This document shows, piece after piece, positions 29,055-40,700 of a DNA stretch of 64,000 nt. The translations under genes were made by a program, and so were the position numbers. The DNA lies in assembly GCA_023091665.1 (NCBI GenBank), contig JALJCQ010000019.1:248001-312000 (forward strand), given 5' to 3'. Origin of the DNA: Pythium myriotylum. Lineage: Eukaryota; Oomycota; Peronosporomycetes; Pythiales; Pythiaceae. How positions within the stretch are numbered: position 1 is the stretch's first letter; each line of letters starts with the position of its first letter. Under the pieces are notes generated by a model. It made no database searches and had not been told where the DNA came from. It saw only the letters and a program-made list of their open reading frames with translations.

Positions 29055-29820
29055 GGCGATCGATCGTTTTGACTGGCGGCAAGAGTCAGGGAACAGGAGA
29101 AAGAGCTGCTCGCGAGGCTAAGCTAATCACGAGGCTAACTACAGAACTGTAACCTCCTGTGCTTTGACTCAACCGGAGAGGGTTACGTTGGATCCTTGAA
29201 CCAGAGTGTTGGTGGTGGAGCGAGTTGAAGTGGCGCGCGCATCTCGGCGGCCGATCTTTCCGGCGGATCACTCCATCGATCCAGTGCGAGTTGGCGCCTC
29301 TTTGTTGGCGTCGTAGCTGCTCAGGCGCTGCGTTGGTGCGAAGAGCGGGAGGGATGACCTCTTGCACGGAGAAGTCTCTGGTCGGGTCGCGGGTGAGGGG
29401 AGGGGAGAGGAGAGGAGCGGCATCCCATCGTTTCCCACGGATCGCCGCGAGAGACCAACGTCTGTGTTGTGTCTCTTGAGACAGTGCGCAGGGCTCCGAC
29501 GTGGAGCGTCTCTCGCTCGACTAAGGGGGTCGGCGTCGGGTGAGCTCCCGACGCGACGCGTGGCGAGAGAGCTCCAAGATCCACGCGTCGCTTGGCCACG
29601 GGCGCGAGCTGCTCAGGAGCAGCAGACAACGAGTCCATCGCGTGCAAAAAAAAAAAGAATATAATCACGATTCCACACATGTCGGGCCCCTCGCGACGGG
29701 GCCTCGGTCCTCCTGTCTTTCCTCCTGTTCTCTTCCCTGAGCCCTGTGCTCGGATCTCTACCGTCGTTCGTCGTCGTCGTGTTTCGCAGTGTTGTCGTAG
29801 TTGATTCCATTTCATTCGCC
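29055..29820. other. Intergenic region, no gene seen
   Basis: It lies between the ESF2 start and the RAB21 stop. It has a run of ten A at about 29646-29655. No conserved ORF was found. Confidence 0.5.
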
Positions 29821-30867
29821 TCAGCAGCAGCCCGACTTGGCCTTGGACGCCTCTTGCTGCGCCTGGTGGTTGCTCGCGCCGCGTACGCGCAGTCCGTCGG
29901 TCATCCGCGACGGGGAGCTAAACGCGTCGTCCTTGTCGTCGTCCTCGATCACGACCTGGCGGTTCGGTCGCGGCTGCTGGGACGTCGGCGGTGGCGCTGC
30001 CGCTGCCGGTGCTCCGCGATGGCCCTGTGCTTGCGACTCGGAACTCCGCCCGCTCGCTGGCGCCCCCACGGGCGCGTGCGGGGCGCCGCGACCGACGGAT
30101 CCCGTCGAGGTGCGACCGCCGGCGGGTGCGCGCGGCGGCGGCGGCATGGGCTCGTCGTCGGCGATCAGGCGGCTCGTCTTTTTCTTGGAGGCCGTGCGCT
30201 GCAGCATGCGCTTGGTGAGCTCGACGAAGACGTCCTCGAGCCCGCGGTTGAGCTTGGCCGACGTGTTGAAGTGCGTGGCGCCGACGCTCTCGGCGTACTT
30301 CTTCGCGTCCTCCTCGCTCACTTTCCGGTTCCGCTGGAGATCGCTCTTGTTGCCGGCGATGGAGATGTCGATGTCGTCGCCGACGATGCGCCGCAGCTCT
30401 TTGACCCACGTGCGAACCTTGCGGAAGGACTCGTCGTCCGTGATGTCGTAGACGAGCAGCGCGCCGTCGGCGTCGCGGTAGTAGATCGGCCCGAGCGCGT
30501 GGAAGCGTTCCTGCCCGGCCGTGTCCCAGAGCGAGAGCTGGACCTTCGAGTTGTCGACCATGAGCCGCTTGTCCAGATAGCTCGCCTGGAGGGTGGAGAC
30601 CTGGCGGTCGTCATACTCGCCCTTGATGTAGCGGAGGAGAATCGACGTCTTCCCGACACGGCCTATTATAATTCACAGCCAGCGCAAGGTTAGACGCGCG
30701 TCTAAACTCTCGTCCTCCCTAAAGAGGGGAGGGGGGGGAGGGACGAGAACGAAAGGGGGGGGAGGGAGGGGACCGCTCCGTCCCCCCGGAGCGGAGAACA
30801 CTTGTTCCTCACCTTCGCCGAGCAGAACGACTTTGAACTTGCGCGTGGCGCCTCCGCGGTCGGCCAT
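29821..30867 (-). CDS. RAB21: RAB21-type small GTPase with long Pro-rich C-terminal region
   Basis: Exon 1 (30867-30813) and exon 2 (30662-29821), joined over a 150-nt phase-1 intron with two G-rich runs, give 298 residues. The splice rebuilds the P-loop GEGRVGKTS. Other G motifs are DTAGQERF (G3), GNKSDL (G4) and NTSAKLN (G5). The segments TLQASYLDKRL and HALGPIYYRDADGALLVYDITD are typical of Rab21 rather than Rab5. The protein ends KSGCC, a double-geranylgeranylation motif. Rab21 works on early endosomes and in integrin/cargo sorting. The region between the G domain and CC is about 110 residues, rich in Pro, Ala, Gln and Ser, much longer than in animal Rab21 (about 225 residues in total). 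Confidence 0.92.
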
Positions 30868-31235
30868 CGTGTGTGGATAGAAGCGGTGTCGACGACGCTC
30901 TCGTGGGCTTCCGGCGCGTCGTTCCCGCGCGTGCTTTCCGTCGCCGTCTCGATGGGATCAAACGCAGCACAGAACAAATTCCCGATGCTGTTCTCTTTTT
31001 TTGCAGGCGAACACACCATCATCATCAAAAAAAAAAAAGCGCCGGCGCAAAAGGTGCCCCCTCATTTCCACCAATCACAGGCCTCCTCCCGAATAAAACC
31101 TCACGGACTATCGCAGATCCCATTTAGCCCGCGATAGAAACCCCCATTTCTAACGAGGAGACCATCACTCTCCTTTACATACACTCTCGCTCCATCGTGT
31201 CAAGATGTGTCATCCCGCATCTTTCCTCGAGCGAC
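30868..31235. other. Divergent promoter region of RAB21 and lipase 1
   Basis: 368 bp between two divergent ATGs. At 31207-31224, GTGTCATCCCGCATCTTT resembles the oomycete initiator and lies just before the ATG at 31236, which supports that start. An A-run lies at about 31027-31038. Confidence 0.4.
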
Positions 31236-33525
31236 ATGCTCCGCGTGCCTGTGCGCGCGCCGCTCGTGCGCCACCTCCGCTCTCGCCGCCTGTCTCTTGC
31301 CCCTCGCGCCATGCTGCGCGCGGCTCCGCTCTCTCGCGCCGTCGCGGCGCTCTGGCCGCCCGCGTCGGCCCCGCGGTTCCTCTCGCTGCTCGCGGATCTC
31401 GCTCCGCCGACGGCCGCCGACGGCGCCAAAGCCGAGTCGCCGAGCGATCCGCCGACGCTGGAGGCCATCACGGCGCGCGCGGCCGCGAGCATCGGGCTCG
31501 ACGACTTCACGAGCGACGTGCTGCCGGCGCTCAAGGTGCTCGCCGAGAGCCTGCAGCTTCTGGGCGCGAGCGACGCGCTGGCGAGCTGGACGTCGTCCGA
31601 CTGGCTGCTCGGGCTCACGGTGCTCGCGCAGCACAACTCGTCGCGCCCGTCGCGGCCGCCGCGCGTGGCCTCGGCGCCCGTGGACGTCTCGCGCGACGAG
31701 ATGCGCGCGCTGCTGCGCTTCGTGCGGCTCAGCGACGCCGTCTACGCCGACTCGGCCGCGCGCTTCTGCGAGGAAGCCCAGCTGCCCCAAGACGTCGTGG
31801 TCAAGGCCTTTGACGGCGGCGTGCTCGCGCCAAAGTACTTGCTGCTGCGCGACGCGAGCGCCAAAGAGATCGTGCTCGTGGTGCGCGGCACGGCCTCGCT
31901 GCTCGACTTCTGCACGGATATTTGCCTCATGAACGAGCCCTTTGGCGACGGCCAGGGCCACCGCGGCATCGTCCACGCGGCCAAGTGGCTCGTCAAGAAC
32001 ACGCGCGCCGACTTGGAGCAGCTCACGAGAGAGAACCCAGACTTTGAGCTCGTGATCACGGGCCACAGTCTCGGCGCCGGCGTCGCGGCGCTCGCGGCCA
32101 TGGAGCTCAAGCCCGACTTCCCCGCGCTGCGGTGCATCGCGTTTGCGACGCCGGCGAGCGTGACCGAGCCGCTCGCCGAGGCGTGCGCCGACTTCGTGAC
32201 GACGGTCGTGAACGGCGACGACTGTGTGCCCCGCTTCCACCAGCACAGCATGCAGCGCCTGCAGGGCGAGGTGTCGCAGTTTGACTGGCGCGCGGCGCTC
32301 AAGCGCATGGTCGACGAAGAGATCGAAGAGCAAAAGTCGCTCGTGATCCGCAAGCGAGACGAGCAGCTCCAAGAGATCTACGACGCGTTCCAGAGCATCA
32401 AGAAAGCGCAGGAGGACCAGGCCAAGGAGAAGCTCGACCAGGTGCTGCAGACGCCCGTGGGCCGCCGCGTGTCGGCCTCACTCGAGCTCACCAAGGCCGC
32501 GTTCTGGACCGACCAGTCGGCGCTGGAACGCATTGCGAGCGTCAAGCAGATCGTCCAGAAGCAAAAGCAGTCGGGCGACGACAAGAAGCTCTGGGAATCA
32601 GTCGAGTTCACGGTCGCCGGGCTCGAGTCGCTCGCGCACGCGATCCACCGACCGCAGGAAGCGCAGGCCGTGCTCAGCAAGTCCAAAGCGCTGCTCGCGT
32701 CTGCTGGTCTGGATGATGCAGACTCGGACAAGACCAAGGAAGCGCTCAGCAAGACGATCGGTCTGGACGCGTTCCGCGACCGTATCAAGAGCGTGATCGA
32801 GCAGACGACCAATACACTCCACGCCGAGGTGCAGGAGACTGTGTACGTATTTTGAGACTGTGTGTATGGGGAGAAGAGGGTGAGCTCACGTGTTGAGGGA
32901 TTTTTGGTGTCACAGCAAGGACGTTTCGGAGACCGTGGCGGTCGGCGTGCAAGTGCTCAAGGAGGGTGTGGATGCAGCGATCGAGAAGCAGTCGGCCAAG
33001 CTCGAGGCGCACGTGGAAACGATCCAGGAAGAGCTCGCGCGCAGCACCGAGGCCATCGTGAAGAAGACCCAGGAGACGGCGCTCGGCGTCGCAGCCATCG
33101 CGCCGTTGTTGCGCGAGCTCGACACGCCCGAGCAGCAAGAAGGCTCGCTCGTCTACGGCGACGGCGACTGCGTGGACCCGGACGAGCAGGACGACAACGA
33201 GGTCTTGCTCGGCACGCAGGAGAGCCTCGTGGGCGAGACGGGCGTGGTCAACACCGGGGCGCAAGACACCACGCCGTCTGCGGCACCGACGCAGCCTCCC
33301 GAGGAGCTGCTCGAGCCGCTGTTCCCGCCAGGCCGCATCCTCTACCTCAACCGGCACGTGGCGAGCGAGGCAGCGGACGCCGTCGAGCTTCTCCACGTGA
33401 CCAACGACGAGTTCAGCCGCGTCGTGCTCTCGAACGCCATGATCCTCGACCACCTCTGCACGGCGTACGAGCGCGAGCTGCAGAAGGCGGCCAAGGCCAT
33501 GTTCGAGCAGCACGAGCAACTCTAG
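31236..33525 (+). CDS. Class 3 / sn-1 diacylglycerol lipase-like protein, paralogue 1 (possible mitochondrial targeting)
   Basis: Exons 31236-32842 and 32916-33525 (73-nt phase-2 intron, GTACGT...CACAG) give 738 residues. The lipase core (about 90-350) has VVRGTASLLDFCTD, HRGIVHAAKWL and the nucleophile elbow GHSLGAG (Ser at about 277); the likely acid is in NGDDCVPR (about 326). Beyond a charged coiled-coil segment (about 345-640), a DAGL-type C-terminal piece carries PPGRILYLNR and MILDHLCTAYE, where His (about 715) would complete the triad. The first about 45 residues are rich in Arg and lack acidic residues (RVPVRAPLVRHLRSRR), as in mitochondrial presequences; the paralogue lacks them. 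ATG 31311 is an alternative start that keeps a shorter leader. Probable substrate: membrane diacylglycerol or a related lipid. Confidence 0.85.
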
Positions 33526-33854
33526 GAGCGACTAAGCAGACTACCAAAATGAAGTGAGCTCCAAGTCCCACTTGACGTTGAAGTGTCGCAGGGAAGTGAT
33601 CCTACCGGTCTCAACCGGTTGGTCTCATGAGATGGGTTCATGACGCGCCGAGCGTCTCGCGCTCAGCTGCCTGCGATTGCGAGCGCCAGCGCCAGCGCGT
33701 CCACGCGTCAACACGGCGTCTTCAGTCCAGCGGGAGACGAGCTATGACTCGATGGATCTTCAGTCACAAAAGACCGTCATCACCTGGGACACTGGCGAAG
33801 AGAGACTTTCGCTTTTGAGCAGCCACTGCTCATTCTCCGATTCTCCTCAGCCCC
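33526..33854. other. Intergenic region between the two lipase genes
   Basis: 329 bp holding the 3' end of paralogue 1 and the promoter of paralogue 2. No gene seen. Confidence 0.5.
33828..33844 (+). promoter_or_regulatory. Oomycete initiator-like element of lipase 2
   Basis: GCTCATTCTCCGATTCT matches the oomycete GCTCATTYYNCAWTTT initiator almost throughout and lies 11 bp before the ATG, implying a very short 5' leader. Confidence 0.55.
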
Positions 33855-35761
33855 ATGGCGACGCCTGCCGAGCAAGACCCTGCGCCCGCCGCCAACGAGA
33901 ACGAGAGCGAGCCGCCGGCGCTCGAGACGTTCGCGATCCGCGCGGCCGCGACGCTCGGCGTGGACAATTTCGAGAAGGACATCCTCCCGGCGCTCCGAGT
34001 GCTCGCCGAGAGCATGCAGATGGTGGGCGAGAGCAGCGTGGTCCAGGGCTGGACCACGTCCGACTGGCTGCTCGGGCTCACGGTGCTTGTGTACAAGCGC
34101 TCGGCCGAGCGCAAGCTGGCCGAGGCCCCCGCGAGCGTCTCGCCGCCCATCTCGAGCGACGAGATGCGCACGCTGCTGCGCTTTGTGCGCATCAGCGACG
34201 CCGTCTACGTCGACACGCCCGAGGAGTTTATCGAGGCGGCCAAGCTGCCGAACGTCGACGTGGTCAAGTCGTTTGACGGCAGCGTGCTCGCGCCAAAGTA
34301 CTTGCTGCTGGTCGACAAGGACGCGAAAGAGATCGTGCTCGCGATCCGCGGCACGGCCTCGCTGCTCGACTTCTGCACGGACGTGTGTCTCACGAACGAG
34401 CCCTTCCGCGACGGCCAGGGCCACCGCGGCATGGTGCAGTCGACCAAGTGGCTCATTGACAACGTGCGTCCCGACATCGAAAAGCTCACGAAGGAGCATC
34501 CGGATTTCAAGCTCGTGGTCACGGGCCACAGTCTCGGCGCCGGCGTCGCGGCGCTTCTCTCCATGGAGCTCAAGCCCGACTTCCCGGGTCTCGTGTGCAT
34601 CGCGTTCGCGACGCCAGCGAGCGTGACCGAGTCGCTCGCCACGTCGTGCACCGAGTACGTGACGACGGTCGTGAACGGCGACGACTGCGTGCCGCGTGCC
34701 CACCAGAAGAGCTTGCTCGAGCTGCACAGCGAGCTGTCGCAGTTCGACTGGCGGACGGCGCTCCAGCAAATGGTCGACGAGCAGATCGAAGAGCACAAGG
34801 CGCAGGCCGACGAGCGGTTCCAGGAGATCCGCGCAGCGTTTGACAAGATCCAAAAGGCCCAGGAGAAGCAGACCCAGGAGATGCTCGACGACATCAAGGA
34901 CTCGACTTTCGGACGGCACGTGTCGGCGTCGCTCGAGCTCACCAAGGCTGCGTTCTGGACCGACAAGCCGACGTCCGATCGCATCGCGAGTCTCAAGCAG
35001 ATCGTGGCCAAGCACAAGGAGACGGGCGAGGACAAGGACCTCTGGACGTCGGTCGAGGCCTCGGTGGCGCGGCTCGAGGAGCTCGCGAACGACGCGCAGC
35101 GACCGCAGGAGGCGCAGGCCGTGCTCACCAAGTCCAAAGTGCTGCTGGCGTCGGCGGGCTACGACGACGAGCCCGAGGGCGAAGAATCGGACGAGTTTGC
35201 CGCCTTCCGCGCGCGTATTCAGAGCGTGATCGAGCAGGCGAGCGAGAAGCTCGAGAAGCAAGTGGAGGAGACGCTGTGCGTGTGGTTTTGCTTGTGGGCT
35301 TTTGCATGTGGCTCGGTCTCATGTATCTCACGATGTGGATGTTGTGGATCTACAGGAAAGAGGTCGGCGAGAAGGTGTCTGCGGGTCTCGAAGACTTGAA
35401 GGAAGACATCGAGGACTTGAAAGAAGACGTGGCGGAGAAGATCGAGGAGACCGTCGAGGCGATCCAGGCCAAGCTCCCCAAGGACACGGAGCAGGACGAG
35501 CCGCCCAAGCCCGAGGACGAAGCCCCGAAAGCGACGCCGCCGCCAGAGCAGCCCAAGAAGCCGCTGCCGCCTCAGGATCCGCTCTTCCCACCAGGTCGCA
35601 TCCTCCACCTCAACCGCGTGGCCTCGGACCCGGGCGTGGAGCTGCTGCTCGCGGGCCACAGCGCGTTCGCTCGCCTCGTGCTCTCGACGGCCATGGTGCT
35701 CGACCACTTGTGCACCAACTACGAAAAAGTGCTCAAGTCGGCGGCGGGTGTGCAGTCCTAA
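33855..35761 (+). CDS. Class 3 / sn-1 diacylglycerol lipase-like protein, paralogue 2
   Basis: Exons 33855-35275 and 35356-35761 (80-nt phase-2 intron, GTGCGT...CTACAG) give 608 residues. The intron sits at the same codon position as in paralogue 1, showing tandem duplication. The N-terminus (MATPAEQDPAPAANE) is acidic and has no targeting signal. The lipase core has AIRGTASLLDFCTDV, GHSLGAG (Ser at about 226) and NGDDCVPR (Asp at about 276). A coiled-coil stretch (about 300-530; repeats such as LEDLKEDIEDLKEDV) separates it from the C-terminal PPGRILHLNR and MVLDHLCTNYE (His at about 589). Triad residues are intact, so it is expected to be active. Probably cytosolic or membrane-peripheral, unlike paralogue 1. 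Confidence 0.87.
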
Positions 35762-35962
35762 CTGAATCAAACTCTCGTGGATGTGTGTGTGAAGAGGAAA
35801 TGGAGGGGGGGGGGGTCTATATGCAGCGTCTATTATAATTTGCGTTGCGTAGGCTGGTGGTGGCGTGGGGTGGGGTGGGTAATGCACTCTATAATGCAGT
35901 CGATATGCAGGCGGCGTGGTTAAGTTAAAAGGGGGTGGAGGTGGTGGCGGAGCGTGGCGACC

Positions 35963-36793
35963 TCAGAAGAAGGTGGACGTGGGCGGGAAGTGCGGCACGG
36001 GGCTCGGGATGTCGAAGGCGTCCGACATGACAATGTCGCCGTCGTCCTCGTTCGTGTACTGGAGGAACGAGATGCCGAGTCCGCTGCACGGCGTCGGGTC
36101 GAGCTGCTGCAGCAGCGGGAGGATCTCGGTCTCGAAGAACTCGTCGCCTCCGCCGTCGCAGAGCGTCTCGGCCATGCGCGCCTCGACGGCGGCGGCCGCC
36201 GACTCCTCGCTCGTCGTGCTCTGGTTGTCGTCGTCGTCCTCGCCGTTGTCGTCTCCGTTGTCCTGCGTCGGCTCGACCTTGACGACGTCGCTGGCGGCCG
36301 CTGCGACCGGCGCCGGCGCGAGCAGCGGCTGCTGCGTCTGCTGCGCTGGCTGCTGCGCTTGCACTTGGGCCTGGTGCGTGAGCTGGTGGAGCTGGTGGAG
36401 CTGCTGGAGCTGCTGCACTTGCTGCTGCTGCTGCTGCTGGAGCAGGAGCTGCTGGCGGCGGCGCGCGATCTTCTGTCGGTACTTTTGCGCGTGGGCCATG
36501 GTCTGGCGCGTGGTCTTGGTGCCGACGTGGTCGGCGATCTGCTTCCACGGGCCGTGCGGGTAGAGCTCGAGGCCGGCGAGGAAGCGCTCGTGCTCGGCGC
36601 GCGTCCACGTGCGCACGACCTTGGACGTGGAGGACGTGGCGACGATCACGCCGCCTTCCTTGGACGACGTGGGCGCCAGGCGGATGAGCTGCAGCGCGTC
36701 GGCGTCGGGCGCCGCGTCGCTCTGCGCGGCCTGCGCCGCCGCGGCGGCCTTCATCTCGAAGAGCTGTTCCTGTACGCGGGTGGAGATGGTCAT
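35963..36793 (-). CDS. Single-repeat MYB (SHAQKY-like) transcription factor 1
   Basis: An intronless gene for 276 residues. The N-terminus MTISTRVQEQLFE is shared with the other two MYB genes of this window. One MYB/SANT repeat lies at about 61-110 (TWTRAEHERFLAGLELYPHG, PWKQIADHVGTKTTRQTM), ending in AHAQKYRQKI, the variant of the SHAQKYF signature. A Gln/Leu/His-rich stretch (about 115-150) and an acidic region follow, typical of activation domains, with DDGDIVMSDAFDIPSP near the end. Predicted nuclear DNA-binding regulator; the target is unknown. Confidence 0.88.
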   Translation of the reverse strand: MTISTRVQEQLFEMKAAAAAQAAQSDAAPDADALQLIRLAPTSSKEGGVIVATSSTSKVVRTWTRAEHERFLAGLELYPHGPWKQIADHVGTKTTRQTMAHAQKYRQKIARRRQQLLLQQQQQQQVQQLQQLHQLHQLTHQAQVQAQQPAQQTQQPLLAPAPVAAAASDVVKVEPTQDNGDDNGEDDDDNQSTTSEESAAAAVEARMAETLCDGGGDEFFETEILPLLQQLDPTPCSGLGISFLQYTNEDDGDIVMSDAFDIPSPVPHFPPTSTFF

Positions 36794-37727
36794 GGCGGAT
36801 TAAAGTATGGAGGAGCCCGGCGGCGGAGCAGCGGCGGAGGAGGAGGAGGAGGAGGAGCTCCAGGGGGGAGGGGAGGAGATCCTCGGACCCATTCCCACGT
36901 CGAGAGCAGACGAGCCGCGGGGTTTTTTACGTCGACCAGGCGACCGAGGAGGCGATGGCGAGAGAGTGTGTGCTGTCGTCAGTTGCTGGACACTGCTCTC
37001 TCAGTGCACTGAGCCGGTTCCAACGCGAATGTACTGAGATAATGGAAATAGCGGGCAGTCTGGGTTCGAAGAGCGGCGTCGGGGTGTTCGGTCGAGCGCG
37101 GGCCGGCCCGTCGTGTCCCAGCGCACTCATCCACTGCGGCGCGAGCAGATCGGCGGCGCGCGCGCGGTCAGTCACCCATGTTGGCGTGACGAGGCGAGTT
37201 ATTAGTTGTCGATCGATTACCACCGAGCCATCTTCCGTTCTGCCCCATCCAACGTTGGCGCCAACAAGGCCACGACCCGTGCGTGCGCCGCTGACGCACG
37301 CCTCTCTCTTCTGGATCTCAGACCGGAACGCGGGCCCGCGAGCCGACGACGCTGACGTCATTCTAACAATACGACGGCAGACGAGCCACTGCGAGCCACG
37401 ACCAGAGAGGACACCTGGAGAAACCGACTCTTCAACAAGGGCAAGAGACCGGGCGCGCACCCACCGCGGGAATGGCTCCAACTTCAACAATACACGCCAA
37501 CCCATCTCGCCCGGTCCACCTTCAACGAAAGCGCCAACTCACCACCAAATCCAACAAACTTGGCTTCCCTTCCCGCATTGGCGCGGAGGGGCCCGACTAG
37601 TCCAACGACGCAAACATTCATTGTGGATACACTATCTACAGTACTCGCTCCTCCTCCTCTCCTCTCCTCCTCTGTAGCTCCTCCCCTCCGCTCTGCCTCC
37701 TCCGTAGCTCCTCCTCTCCTCCCCCGC
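36794..37727. other. Intergenic region upstream of MYB-1
   Basis: It holds the MYB-1 promoter and, at its right end, the pyrimidine-rich 3' flank of VPS13 (repeats of TCCTCCTC at about 37645-37725). A GGAGGA-rich run lies at about 36810-36880. No gene seen. Confidence 0.5.
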
Positions 37728-40700
37728 TCACGGCGTGCGCAGGATGCCGCTCGTGCTCGCGCCGCCCACGACGCCGCCGCCGGCTCCGCTCGCGCCGCCC
37801 GTTGCCGCGCCCGTGCCGCTCGCCGCCGCCGCCCCGCCGCCCGCGCCGCCGCGCCCCACGGCCGCCGTCGGCGACAGCGGGGGCAGGCTCACGCGCACTT
37901 CGAGCGCGCTGCGCGTGAGGAAGTCGAGCAGCGCCTGGCTGCCGCTCAGCGACGAGTGCATAATAGCCGCCTGCAAGAAGAGACTGAGCGCCTCTTGGCG
38001 CTGCGTGGCCACGGCGTTGCGCGTGCTCGGCAGGAACGTGCGCGCCGGCAGCGGCGGCAGCACGTCCACGCTGTAGCCCGCGCGCTCGAGCGCCGTGTAG
38101 AGCTCGCGGAACTCGCTGAAGCGCCGGTAAACGGCCCACTGGTACGGCCCGCCGTACACGAGGATCTGGAAGACGCTGAACGAGAGCACGCGGTCGACAG
38201 CGCGGTGCGGCACGCTCGCAGCTGCGTCCTTGTTCTCCAGGTGGCAGAGCTCGACTTGCACAGACCGCAGCGGTTGCGCACGCAACTCTTGCTCCGAGAG
38301 CCCCGTGACCATCGTGTCCTGGAGATTGCCCATGAGCAGGCTCAAGTCCACGCGCCCATCCTCGTCGTAGCCGTTGACGGTTTCGCTGCTACTGACCACG
38401 CCGAGCAATGCGTTTTGCTTGGCCTCGTCTTGCTTCTTCTCAAGGTTCAGCAGCAAGTAGCGTGTCGCGCTCAGGTCCAGCCGCGCGGACGAGACCGCCA
38501 GCTTGAAGTTGGACGCAGCCGCCTCATCTTCACACTCGATCTTGTAAACGCGGTTGGACGTCTTGGACTGCGCAATGGTGAGCATCACACCTTCGTGCTC
38601 GACCTGCAACGACGAGTCCAGCGCGACTTCCCACAGCTTCTGGCCACTTCTTGTACTCAAGCAGATGATGCGCTTATCAGTGAGAAGCAGGATCCCGCGC
38701 TGTGCTTCGAGACCATAGTCCAGGTGAAAGACGTAGCTACAGACGCACCACCAAGATCAGCATATGAGAAACCAGAGATAAATCTCCACTGTCGCAACTT
38801 ACTCGTCGGTGAGATCGAGCGACGTAAGCGCCAAGATTGCACATCCACGGGCCTCCCGTTCGGAAAACGAGACCAAGACTCCGTCACCACTGAAACAAAA
38901 GACAACCGTGAGGATCCTTGAATGCGTGGCACCACCTGCCGAGCGAAATTTTCACGTACCAGATCCGACGTGGCAAGCGCGCACGTGTGACTGCCATAGT
39001 GCCATCGTACGCTCCGTCAATGGACTCAGCACTCGACTTCGCACCACGCGACAGACTGGTCAGCATGTCCAAGAAGCCAGCAGCTGGCTTGACGAACAGA
39101 CCAGCCATACCCTGGCCTATCCCAATCACGAAGCCACCGGCCCCATCGCGTTCAGCTCCCCGCACCGGAGCGGCAACCACGCCCTTTACGCCGTCCCACA
39201 CACCGCCCACAAAGCCCTTACCGCCCTCCGCGATCGCGTCGCCCAGATCGTTGATCTTCTTCTTCTGTCGATTGGTTTGCCGCTGCCGCTCGACATTGTA
39301 GTCATCGTCCATCGCCAGCAGCGCGATTCCCTTGCCCAAGGTCTCGGTGATCTTGCCTGTCGTGTGGAAAATGCCCACAGCGGTGTTCCGGAACAAGCTC
39401 TTGGATCCCTTCGTCATGCCCGTGCGCAAGTTCTCGATGCGCAAGCCGTTCTCGTCGTCAAGAAGCATCTGTGCTGGTGTGTAGAAGAAGTCCTTGACGC
39501 CTGCACCCAGCGCACTCACGAGCCCGATCGGGTTGCCGAGGAAGTCAACCGAACCGACGATGCGGTACCAACTGCGAAGGCCATGGTGGACATAGTGCTG
39601 CATCGTGTAGAAGACCAGCGTGTGCGTGGTTTCAAGGAGATTTTCCACGTAAAACTCGGGCACCTTGATCGCTGCGTTATCAAGATTCGACACAAGCGCT
39701 GCAGCCGCGCTGATCATGGAGCGCAAGACGGACGACATTTCTGGAGACAGCAGTGACAGCAGGTTTGCTCGATCTGTTGTGCTCGTGAAAGTCACATTCA
39801 TCTTGATCGGGCAGAAGAGCAGCCAGCGAAGCAACACCTTCGTGTTACCACCGCGGTGTGCGACATTCATCTTGGTGAGAGGGAACTCGGGAGTGTCTGG
39901 GAATGGCCATCGCGCGTCCATGAGACTCAGCGCTGCGTCACCAATAGCTGCGTCACTGTTTTGTCGGTCAACTGCCGCCGCGCCGTAACCAAGTAACGAC
40001 CAATTGATTCCGTTCAGCGCCTGCGCAGTCGCGACAAGCACTGCATCCTCCAGCTTCACATCAAGTTCCTGCAACTGCGCGAAGATGTACTCGAACTGCA
40101 CAAGAGTGCGCCGTTTCGAGAAGACTCCCATAAGTTGGAACGTCGGCAGTAAGATCCGGTCTCGTGTCGCAGCAGAGTCAGCGCCTCCTCTCTTCGCTGC
40201 ATCCGGAATCGCAGTCGTGCCGGCGCCGCCGCCACCAGAGGGAGATGTTGCTGTAGTCGCTGACTGTTCTTGCTGCACCGTGTCATCCAAGCGGATGGGG
40301 AATACCATCACAGGGTAATTTGTGTCCAGTAGCTGGTTATCGACCTGCAAATGGCCGATTCGAGTGTTGACAACGTGCCTTCCGTCCGTCACAAGACCAT
40401 AGCTCAGCTGGATGCCTGTGTCAGCATGACGCGCAGACAGCGAGATCGACAGCACCTCTCGAGGTGTCCGCCGAAGAGTACCTCCCGAGCCGTCATCGAC
40501 GACTGAGATAAACACGCCATGCACTTCAAGCTGCATGTACGCTTGCAGCTGCTGTTGGTTGCGCAGTTGGGCAAACGAGTTGCGATGCTCCCACTTGAGT
40601 GCCAGACGCACTTGGCCGACCATGGGGCGTGCCGTCGACGCGAAGTGAGGTTCTTTGATCCGATCAGCAGCCGATTTCGGTGCGTAGAGAGCGCATAGGC

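Noticed and set aside
33780..35261. 493-codon minus-strand frame opposite lipase 2, and a similar one opposite lipase 1 (31200-32372)
   Set aside because: Shadow of biased codon use; Arg/His/Leu-rich and without any recognisable motif.
23411..35761. A co-regulated secretory-pathway gene cluster
   Set aside because: Genes lie on both strands, are interrupted by unrelated genes (ESF2), and share no visible common promoter motif beyond the general oomycete initiator.
37560..38921. 453-codon plus-strand frame opposite the VPS13 C-terminus
   Set aside because: Antisense to the PX and PH-like coding sequence, no domain, Ala/Arg-rich.
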